Positions 11,901-19,150 of a DNA stretch of 64,000 nt are shown one piece after another. The first letter of the stretch is position 1, and every line of letters begins with the position of its first letter. Made by a program: the position numbers and the translations under genes. Origin of the DNA: Saccharomycopsis fibuligera x Saccharomycopsis cf. fibuligera (taxonomy: Eukaryota; Ascomycota; Saccharomycetes; Ascoideales; Saccharomycopsidaceae); contig CP012817.1 of NCBI GenBank assembly GCA_001936135.1, positions 2,852,001 to 2,916,000 on the forward strand. The letters are read 5' to 3'. Below the pieces are notes generated by a model. It saw only the letters and a program-made list of their open reading frames with translations. It did no database searches and was not told the origin of the DNA.

Positions 11901-13629
11901 CTGGCTGAGGCATCGCGAGGGCACCGAAATGGTAATCAGTTAAAAGGGCTTTGTCAATAGGCACAATGTATTCATCTGCGGTGACGCATAGTTCGCCGAG
12001 CCACTCGAACTGGATACTGAGCCATGTAGATACCGCATAAGAGGCTGGATTGATGTTTTTGCCCTTAAGAAGGGACACAACATTTTGGATATGGTTATCG
12101 AACCGACGGTATGCTTTATTTGAAAGCTCTAAATACAAGTATTCTCTAACAATATTGATAGTGAGCACGTCTAGTAATTGACGGGTTTGATGCCAAAGGA
12201 AAACCGCATTTTTGTTGTTGCTGACTTGCAGCAACGGTATTGCACGGGCTAAAACTGTTAAGGACTCATAGGCTGACTCCAAATGCTTAATGGACATTTC
12301 ATTGTTTTGATGGAAAAGGTTAATTAAGGCAAGCTTAACTGCATACCTAGCGTCCCATTGATCCATACTATAGCCGCGAATAGTACTATTATCGCTAGCT
12401 AAAATTATTTCTTTAGTGATTTGCTGAGGCGGATTGACCCGTTTGCGCCTAAGTTTCTTTTCCAAGTTGATGTAGTAGTCATAACACCATGGTTTTATTA
12501 AATGTAACACTGCTTCGACAAATATATTATAATCTTTTGCTGTACCAGCTGGCAAGAATAAGAGTCCGGTACGAGGAGCAAGCCCCGTCATAGTCCTAAT
12601 ATTATTGATACGGTCCGCAAGAGCAGCTTCAGTAGCAGCAGTAGCAGCAGCGGCAGCAGCCGGATCCGCGCCAGCGCCAGATGAAAATTGTGACTTTTCA
12701 GCAACAATAATTTCAATGAACCTTACTCCAGCATTTTGCAACTGAGTCTTCATGCTGGTGATTTCCAAAGCTAGCACTTTATCCGACTGCAAATAATCTG
12801 CTTCACTCAATTGATCGTTAGTGTTCAACTGGTGAATAGAAATGAATACGGCTGGCACAAGCTCGCGATACTTGGAGAGCCATTTTTCATCAAGGATGCC
12901 TTGTGGATAAATTTGGCTAGCTTTATTGAATGGTGACAATGGCGACTTGTTTTTTTTGTTTGCGCTGCTATTGCTGTCACTATTGGCACCAGAGCCCAAA
13001 AATTTGAACTCATCATTATCAACAAATTTGAACTTGTAAACTAGAGCGTCCCCTCCAGCAGCATTAAAGTTTGTCTTAGTTAGCTCGCTGACCCAAATAT
13101 CCTCATCTACGTCATGGTGCTGGAACAATGGAACAAGCAGCTTAGCAAACTCAGCCGTTACTGCAGGAAGCTTTCTAACTAAGGATGTAGCGCGGTGTAA
13201 TAACGGATGCTCTGTGTTTTGTTCATCAATTGTTTCATCATCCTCATCATCAGAGTCACTATTATCATTAACACTGTTAGCGTCACCGTTTTCATTTAGA
13301 CTCGAAACTTTCAAACTTTCATTTTTCTGCGGCAATTGCTCATGTGTTTTCTGGCTTGCCTCGATCCGCTTTCCAGCTTTGGCATTAAAATCATCTCGCT
13401 GCTGTTGTAGCTGTTGCTGCTGTTGCGCAAGCTGATCCTGAAACTTTCGTGCACTTCGTTTTCGATGAACCGTTCTGCTCTTGTTACTCTTGTCGATTTT
13501 GCTTTTTTTGTTTCCCTGAGTAGCGGTATTTTGATAATGGTGATTATCTATAATTGAATGCTTGCCTAGACCTTGAATGACCACCAACGGTGCTGGCTGG
13601 GCCACATAGTCCAAAGGGTAGAATTCCAT
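8914..13629 (-). CDS. TRAPPC11 / foie gras family trafficking protein
   Basis: A 1571-residue protein. TRAPPC11 is a subunit of the TRAPP III tethering complex acting in ER-Golgi traffic and autophagy in most eukaryotes. S. cerevisiae lacks it, but many other fungi keep it. The N-terminus (MEFYPLDYVAQPAPLVVIQGL) is followed by a long low-complexity insert (about 30-150) with Gln and acidic runs. Family blocks follow: LVPAVFISIHQL, LALEITSMKTQLQNAGVRFI and GLAPRTGLLFLPAG, then the foie gras domain (about 560-830) with SYSLKNYEKAIAFYEDCL and a following VKLINCFIKLRKWNGAILY helix. The C-terminal half is beta-rich (gryzun-like) with conserved FFTGDNI. Gly/Ser- and Ala-rich insertions make it longer than usual. 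Start: first ATG, with a typical family N-terminus directly behind it. Confidence 0.8.
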   Translation of the reverse strand: MEFYPLDYVAQPAPLVVIQGLGKHSIIDNHHYQNTATQGNKKSKIDKSNKSRTVHRKRSARKFQDQLAQQQQQLQQQRDDFNAKAGKRIEASQKTHEQLPQKNESLKVSSLNENGDANSVNDNSDSDDEDDETIDEQNTEHPLLHRATSLVRKLPAVTAEFAKLLVPLFQHHDVDEDIWVSELTKTNFNAAGGDALVYKFKFVDNDEFKFLGSGANSDSNSSANKKNKSPLSPFNKASQIYPQGILDEKWLSKYRELVPAVFISIHQLNTNDQLSEADYLQSDKVLALEITSMKTQLQNAGVRFIEIIVAEKSQFSSGAGADPAAAAAATAATEAALADRINNIRTMTGLAPRTGLLFLPAGTAKDYNIFVEAVLHLIKPWCYDYYINLEKKLRRKRVNPPQQITKEIILASDNSTIRGYSMDQWDARYAVKLALINLFHQNNEMSIKHLESAYESLTVLARAIPLLQVSNNKNAVFLWHQTRQLLDVLTINIVREYLYLELSNKAYRRFDNHIQNVVSLLKGKNINPASYAVSTWLSIQFEWLGELCVTADEYIVPIDKALLTDYHFGALAMPQPGYIFLQAVNFLRRAKAKTENMAKRKNIQVPKTERLIFSESDAEFFIESVEVLNNVLTVESLDDKDKAQGQVNQMLEEIMDCYLCLPVERNVQYPFHQKMIVLLQKALMSFMKAKETEFERSISYINFQLAEESYSLKNYEKAIAFYEDCLNYYKLENWKSLVVVILVKLINCFIKLRKWNGAILYGFDLAIIDEVFIPTGLRKLVSDTQYNLTKFIKYDQKSSKPTINLYPADDAALPPNIFTGMFLFKKQLLPLSYNCEMQFSLQNLLTGVLFESMVIDTITIEFNGYFLPVVLKHDPSKPSSTVVDIPFEDFEKQEIEIQPQQQNLEEGKAQDKGIKTNSNGKIEALVAYCNSEFSAKEFKVFHFSQMASKIETNTVSSIVLTINHEKFNLNLHMPVSAVQSDDLFLDASNNSARVTPHNTDVNVNYFVNKMPKDKFFWVTNANPEKSNQKVKLLKQLISTTNPYEKVVIPRRPKTEIMVNNPTNAFSNEVYELKLEVDNQDSEDIGLIFRPLVRVFDNSSAKLGHGTTRPSSRVSSQVTSPRNSLDLRDFASGAAPGAGTNSGPGGTNGSGGGGSINSISGGGLPLFNLQWDGSEELEKLKEDEVLNNTSNLDLKLTKVKAHTKRLHSLFIRAPNVVNKYFIIKIECSFFTGDNIAKQQESEEKNKSLSTRDTLNIRIPIVSPFLFSFGVLPKIRFEDLPNAFVFDAANKYNNKTYTGHTRTWTGKSVVKYLGTVPIEVLQTNVEIYTPSPNGFLCDKLSSNDAKDSSPRQLNASGKYILEELFVTSKDSILSQANIPIHVKISVKWARQREGETKQIENYTESQIWKLTLPLFEPRVLFEVTKFEINYTKNCGVANTDLIVSTVEGKDDEELDRSFNTVNSEGKLNDQDKKKKYCTLKYVIENPTPRVFTFSTAIEPNENFELVGHNKNVAQLPVLPFTRQQLKFKAIPKTSGKLKIPTLRVYDLFYKVTLPILLATNEALADRTDIYIRV

Positions 13630-14973
13630 ATGGATAACAATTTACAAATAGTTGATAAGTATGGATCAATTTAAACTGCTGGTAGCTTGTCTTGTTTTGC
13701 TTGCTAGCGGTGCGATAACGATGATAATGATGATGATAGAGCGATTGAGCTTATCAATCTGATCGGTTGACTTTGGTAGTAGTTATTGATCGTGGAAGAC
13801 TGGCTTCTTGTTTATAAAGAAACACTTCTCAGTGGTACAATGGATGCTTGCAAGCCTTTTGCTTTTCGATCTTTTGACTGTCAGCGTTAGCTTGCTTCAG
13901 AATTATTTCTCGACCAATTTGTGTCTCAAAAAAAAAACCCCCCGTCACAGCCTCAAAGTAACTGCTCAATGATGTACGTTGTGGTACAGTTGACTATAAT
14001 CACGAGCTATGCTTCTTGCTTAACTAGCAGTGTAGCAGACTAGCGCTACGTACCTCTACTGCTACTGCATCGCTGAACTCACAACTGGCTGTGCTTTTTT
14101 CCTTGAGTTTAAGGTAGCACGTGAATATATGCTTTCATACAAGCATTATTCATATATAGCCTGTACCGTGTGTGCGGGGCAATATGCCTACCATAAAAGC
14201 TACTTCTTGTTTTGGTAGAAACTTATAGTATTACCTTCATTTGAATTCAAAACAAGGAATAAACCATTAGCATATATACAAAAAACAAGGAAAAGAAGAA
14301 GAAAAAAAAAAAAATGCAAAACCGTCAACAACAAACAACCGGTAATTTTAGACAGCATATGAAACCACTAGCAGTATTGACTGTGAGTTGCATAAGCATT
14401 TTGTATAAGGCCTATTGCTGTAAGAAGCTTCAGAAGAGAGAACGTAAATGTCAACGCAAACAAAAAAAGTCATAATGGGAAAAACGAGTGTTAGATCAGG
14501 CAACATGTTGGCTATATTATAGGGTGTAAGTAAAAAAATAAAAAGAAAATAGGTAGAGAAAAATTGCGAAAAAAAAAAATAAAAAAAAACTTAAAAATAA
14601 ATGATTGTAATGATGAGACAGTCTAGAAGCAAAAAACTAAGCAAGAGGATAGTAATAGAGTAGAACGAGAAAAACAAAAGGGATAAACGAGAAAGAGAAC
14701 AACTATTATGAATAACAAAATAGAACGGAAAATACAGGATAAAATAAAATAGGAAGAAAAACAAATACAAAACTAGATGAACAGGTTAAGCAGATAGTGA
14801 AAGCAAATAACGAGAATTGTAATAATAAAGACGCACAAACATAAAGTGAAAAAAGTGAAGCGAAAGAAAGAGAGGGGGTAAGAATATTTTGGTAGAAATT
14901 TCGAAACAATAGGCTAGTTAGCATCTTATGCGCGTACTGAAAAAACGAGCACTGAGAAAGAAAAAAAGGAAAA
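13630..14973. promoter_or_regulatory. Long spacer upstream of TRAPPC11
   Basis: A 1344-bp stretch with no supportable gene. The left part is the TRAPPC11 promoter. The right part (about 14280-14970) is strongly purine-rich on the plus strand, with A runs and GAAA-rich sequence, and forms the 3' flank of the next minus-strand gene. A CACGTG core sits near 14119. Confidence 0.4.
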
Positions 14974-17580
14974 TCACACTAATGTAGGATCATTGATTTT
15001 GGCAAGGTCATCTTCAACATTTGCTCCTGCGGAACCACCAGGGCCACTTTCTGCCCCACCAGTACCAGGAGCACCCCCTGGAGCGGCTGGAAGACTATGA
15101 CCAGTTGCTGATGAAGGCAATCTTCTTGGAGGTGCGCCGGCGGCGCCACCACGGTCTCTTCTATCAGCTTCTGCAATCCATTTCAAGATACCACCAGGCC
15201 CTGTTCTGCCCTTGCTAGTTGGTCTGCCGCCTTGGCCGGGTGCTGCCGCTCTGGACGCTGGCCGTTCGATACCGGGATACTCACCAGGATACCCACCGCC
15301 CAAGAAGTCCTCCATGAGCCCATCATCATTAGGAACCGATCCTTCTAACGGATCGCCACCAGCACTGGCTCTTTTTGGTCTGAACCATCCAGTTTTCTTT
15401 GGCTCAAGCTGCTGTTGGCCGCGCGGTTGGGCCATGCCACCAGCACCACCAGCACTGGAAATCTGCTTGCGGTGTCTCTGCGCTGGTAGTTGAGCTTGCT
15501 GCAACATCTTTGTTTGCTGTTCAGCTAGCCATGCTTCTTCGTATCTTCTTTGCCTCGTGCCAAAGTCAATAGCAATAGAAACGCCAGGCTTGATAGCCCC
15601 GTCCCAATGGGCTGGAATGATGCGGGCGTTGCTGGACTTGAAATAGAGGGTCATGTCGTTCTGCATGATCGATTTGCGGTACTGAGGGAATGCTTCTTTC
15701 AAGGCCTCGAGGAAACTGGACCAGTTGCTCAGAGCTTCATATGGGAAAATGAATGGCACTGCGCCACCATCACCATAATCGTAGACTTTGACTGGATCTT
15801 GGATTTTGGTCTCCTTTTTGGCCGCAGCAGCAGTTTCGTCCTTCTTTGGTGCGTCTTTCTTTTCACCGCCATTGCCGCCATTGCCGCCGCCTCCGCCGCC
15901 GCCGCCACTCTTGTTATCGTTCTTACCGTCGGTCCCTTTACCATTGCCAATTAGCGGCCAGCCCCAGTAATTGTTACCATACCGTTGCAATTTTTCTTCT
16001 TCCACCAGCTTGCGCAACTCGGTGAGCAACTTGAGCTCCTTTTCGAACTTTGCTTGCAATCTAGCTTGAACTTTGGCAGTCGCGAGCGCAGTCAAAAGCG
16101 CCTTTTCCTTTTCGCTGATCAGCCTTTCGCGCTCTCTTTCCAACTCTTGTTGTTGCTGCTGGACTTGGGCCTGAGCCTGGGCCTGAGCCTGAGCCTGGGC
16201 CTGTGCGATATAGTACTGGTAGATCTGCTGGTAGTATTGCTCTTGTTGTTGCTGGCTGCTGAACATTGGCGGCTGCGGGAACGGATTACCAGGGAACGCG
16301 CTACCAGGAAACCCAGCGCCATTGGGGAACGCGTTATTTGGGTTTGGGGTGTTGGCGCCACTGGTGGCTTGGGCTTGGGCTGCAGCAGCCGCAGCGGCGG
16401 CGGCGGCGGCAGCGGCAGCGGCGCTGAACTGGTTAGGCCCGTTGTTGCCATTCAAAGGGGTGGCGTTGGGGAACTGGTTGAATTGGGTGCCCGGATTACT
16501 ACTGCCAATGCCGTTGATGTTGGTGGTAAAGGAATTGGCTGACTTGCTTCTGGAGTGTTTCTGGTGGCTGTGTGCACTGTGTTGCTTTGGGTTTGCCCAG
16601 AATCCGCCAGGAATGGAAGAGGAGCGCTTGCTTTCGGTGTCGGACTCATCTGGCGGCGGAATCAAGTTGTTTTCTCTAAGCTTTTGGAACGAGTTGAGCC
16701 GGTCTCGCGTTTTGTTGATTTCGCCGAGCACGTCCTGCAACGACTTGTGTTTCGATGAGACATTGCTCTTGTAGCTTCTTAGCTCGTGCTCTAGCGACTT
16801 CTGGTTGGCCTGCTCAAGTTTCTCAGAGAACTTTTTGGACAAAAACTGTTTTCGCTTCTCATCGGAACTGTCTTGCAAAAACTTTTCTCTTTGTTGCTGT
16901 CTTTGCAACTTCTTTTTAGCGCTGCCGCCACTGCCGGCGGCGGCGGCACCGGCGGCGGCTCCGCCAGCACCGCTGGCCTGTCTGCCGTTTTTCTCCTGGT
17001 ATACAAAAAGAGTCTTGCCTGCGGGATCGGCTTCCACGCCTCTGTAGGATTTGAGGGACTTCAAGTCGTCCATCCCGGGGTTGAGCGATCTGACGGACTT
17101 GACGTCGGCTCTCGCGTTGGCCTTGAGGATGTCGCGGTTGATATCGTTGTAGTATGCGTCGTCGTTGTCGTCGTCCTCCTGCTCGATGGTCAACGCAGGG
17201 GACCGTGGCCTGAACGGGGTTTGCGACCTGACGGAAGGGGCTTTTCTGTGCGTTGGCGAGCCGTGTAGGTTGAGAGTTGCCGCCACCGGATCCGCAGCAA
17301 CGTAGTTGGCTGCCAAACTGTGGGAGGTCTGCGGCCTGGAGGGAGTGTTCATTCTGAAGGCGCCATCCGGCGTGCGGTCGGTTATCTGTCTTTTGATCGT
17401 GGAGGATCTGGACTTTGGCGCTAGATGGAACGCGGTGGAGTGGATGGACGAGTTGTCTGGGAAGGTGCGAGGCTGCTGGTGCTGGTTCTGCGCATGCGGG
17501 TGGTTGATGAAGGCGTCGTTGTTGTGGTTGAAGTCTTTGATGGAGATATTCTCGTTGGAGGCTTCAGGAATGGGGTTCAT
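14974..17580 (-). CDS. Ala/Gln/Gly-rich coiled-coil protein with ubiquitin-like region
   Basis: An 868-residue protein I cannot name. Order of parts: disordered N-terminus (1-210) with Ser/Pro segments; a charged coiled-coil-like helix (about 215-305); a disordered segment with a run of 15 Ala (about 387-401); an (AQ)n and poly-Gln helix leading into a second long charged helix (about 440-535); poly-Gly; then a compact domain (about 596-675) beginning VKVYDYGDGGAVPFIFPYE and ending KPGVSIAIDFG. The compact domain resembles the ubiquitin-like domain found in large fungal proteins that start with a conserved 'fkdavgrkf'-type strand. The C-terminal 190 residues are Gly/Pro/Ala-rich. The codons are unusually GC-rich for this window. 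A structural role is guessed from coiled coils only; the Ubl call is inference. Confidence 0.6.
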   Translation of the reverse strand: MNPIPEASNENISIKDFNHNNDAFINHPHAQNQHQQPRTFPDNSSIHSTAFHLAPKSRSSTIKRQITDRTPDGAFRMNTPSRPQTSHSLAANYVAADPVAATLNLHGSPTHRKAPSVRSQTPFRPRSPALTIEQEDDDNDDAYYNDINRDILKANARADVKSVRSLNPGMDDLKSLKSYRGVEADPAGKTLFVYQEKNGRQASGAGGAAAGAAAAGSGGSAKKKLQRQQQREKFLQDSSDEKRKQFLSKKFSEKLEQANQKSLEHELRSYKSNVSSKHKSLQDVLGEINKTRDRLNSFQKLRENNLIPPPDESDTESKRSSSIPGGFWANPKQHSAHSHQKHSRSKSANSFTTNINGIGSSNPGTQFNQFPNATPLNGNNGPNQFSAAAAAAAAAAAAAAAQAQATSGANTPNPNNAFPNGAGFPGSAFPGNPFPQPPMFSSQQQQEQYYQQIYQYYIAQAQAQAQAQAQAQVQQQQQELERERERLISEKEKALLTALATAKVQARLQAKFEKELKLLTELRKLVEEEKLQRYGNNYWGWPLIGNGKGTDGKNDNKSGGGGGGGGNGGNGGEKKDAPKKDETAAAAKKETKIQDPVKVYDYGDGGAVPFIFPYEALSNWSSFLEALKEAFPQYRKSIMQNDMTLYFKSSNARIIPAHWDGAIKPGVSIAIDFGTRQRRYEEAWLAEQQTKMLQQAQLPAQRHRKQISSAGGAGGMAQPRGQQQLEPKKTGWFRPKRASAGGDPLEGSVPNDDGLMEDFLGGGYPGEYPGIERPASRAAAPGQGGRPTSKGRTGPGGILKWIAEADRRDRGGAAGAPPRRLPSSATGHSLPAAPGGAPGTGGAESGPGGSAGANVEDDLAKINDPTLV

Positions 17581-17604
17581 TATAGCGACATAACCTTGGT
17601 ATTT

Positions 17605-17654
17605 TGTGTGCGCGCGCGTGTGTGTGTGTGCGTGTGTGCGTGTGCGCGTGTGTA
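17605..17654. repeat. Alternating purine-pyrimidine tract (GT/GC)n
   Basis: About 50 bp of strictly alternating purine/pyrimidine made of GT and GC dinucleotides, ending 25-75 bp upstream of the minus-strand start codon at 17580, so it falls in the core promoter or 5'UTR. Such sequences can adopt Z-DNA and vary in length by slippage. Confidence 0.85.
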
Positions 17655-18392
17655 GAGATAGCTATATAGAGGCGGGTGTGGGTACTTTAGGGTTTTGCCG
17701 AAACGGGGAATAAGCTCAAAGTTGAGAAGGCTATCTGCTCTGAGGACGGAGTATCAGGAGAACCAAACGGGGGCGTTGTGGGATGGAGCGGGAAAAAGAG
17801 CGCTGTGAGGACGAGAGATGGCAAAGTATATATATTCCAGCAACGATTCGGCGGGAAGCGGTATGTTTGGCTAGTCGGAGTGAAATCCCTGAAAAAAAGT
17901 AAAAAGTAAAAAGTAAAAAGCAAAACGTAAATAGTAAAAAGTAAAGTAAAAAATAAAAAATAAAACAGAAAACAGAAAACAGAAAACAACACAAAACATA
18001 AAACAGAAAGCAGAAAGCAGAAAAACAACAACAACAACAACAATAACGACTTCCTGCTGCAAGATTGAGAGGCGGTTAGAGTGTGGGAGAGTCGTGGGCG
18101 ATAGCGAGCGCAGGCGGGCGGCTGGGCTGGGCTAGTGCAGCGGATGGACGGGCGGCGATTGGCGGTTGGCGGTTGGCGGTGGTCTGCGCGGTGCAGGGCC
18201 CCGCGCCGCCGCCGGAAAAAGCAAAACGTAAACAAGCGCTGGACACTACACGGGGGCGTCTGCTACCGCTGCTAATTAGGGCGGCGCGCGCGCGCTGTGG
18301 AAGACGAAGCGAACCAAAGCCTGGTCTGCTGGAGTGCCAGAGCGCCGGCCAGGCCAGTCCTGGCGACCTCTCGTGGACGGGGACGGCGGCGC

Positions 18393-18421
18393 CACCGCCT
18401 GCGGTGGCACCGCAGGCGGTG
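18393..18421. repeat. Perfect 14-bp inverted repeat with 1-nt spacer
   Basis: The left arm CACCGCCTGCGGTG (18393-18406) and right arm CACCGCAGGCGGTG (18408-18421) are exact reverse complements around a single G at 18407. The flanking bases do not pair. It lies mid-way in the divergent spacer. Confidence 0.9.
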
Positions 18422-18520
18422 CCTGGTGCCTGGTGGTCGGTGAATAGAGTGTGTGTACACTGTACACTGTGTGCTGTGCGATATGTGACGGCAGCGCGGA
18501 CCCACACAACGCAACCAAAA

Positions 18521-18584
18521 GCGCCGTGCTGCTCTGTGCTGCGCCATAAGGCGCCGTGCTGCGCCGTGCTGCTCTGTGCTGCGC
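18521..18584. repeat. 24-bp direct repeat pair, GC-rich
   Basis: Two exact copies of a 24-bp unit beginning GCGCCGTGCTGC, at 18521-18544 and 18561-18584, 40 bp apart. A partial unit sits between them. There is no coding meaning. Confidence 0.85.
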
Positions 18585-19150
18585 GCGCCCTCACCCCCGT
18601 TTAGCTGGCCGCCCACAGGCATTGTTCGCGTTGCTGACGTGTGGGTGCAGTTCTGAGACACACTGTAGCGCTCTCGCCAGCTGGGAGCTGCTTTGCCGGG
18701 ACCAGCTCTCTTTGCGCTTGGGCACTGGGGAGGTTACCGTGTGCAATGTGCGACAGAGGAAAACCAGAGATCCGCCATTAGGACCGCTAATTAGCCAGCG
18801 GCGGCAACGCCACTCGCAACTCGTCAACGCTTGTCTCACCAGCTCACCAGCTCCCACACACACAGCGACCGCGCGCCCAAATCACGTCGCAGTTACACAT
18901 GCTCGCAGTTACCGCTACATGCTCGCCCCGTCTCGTCTCTTTCGCTGAGCCGCCGTGCCCCTCGTCGTCGTCGTCCTCGTCGCCGTCGTCCTCGCCGCCG
19001 TAGTCGTCGTAGTCGTCGTTCCTCGCCAGCCCCGGTCTCTTATTTCTTTCCCTCGCTTCCCTCCACTCCTCCTGCCATCATGTCTGCTTCTTCTTTTTAC
19101 TCGTCCCGCACACACCCACGCACACACACCCACCGCGACAGATATCCACC

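Larger units (their letters stand above)
17581..19150. promoter_or_regulatory. GC-rich, repeat-laden divergent intergenic region
   Basis: This 1570-bp spacer separates the divergently transcribed coiled-coil gene and AMSH-like gene. From left to right it holds an alternating GT/GC tract (17605-17654), an A-rich block of AAAAGTA and AAAACAG repeats (about 17890-18050), and GC-rich DNA with CG-dense runs (18070-19150). The last part includes a perfect inverted repeat (18393-18421), 24-bp direct repeats (18521-18584), and a (GTC)n-type tract (about 18960-19020). Many long overlapping ORFs on both strands are products of the low AT content, not genes. An out-of-frame ATG at 19080 opens a reading frame that overlaps the AMSH-like start, so it could act as an upstream ORF if transcripts begin before it. 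Confidence 0.6.
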
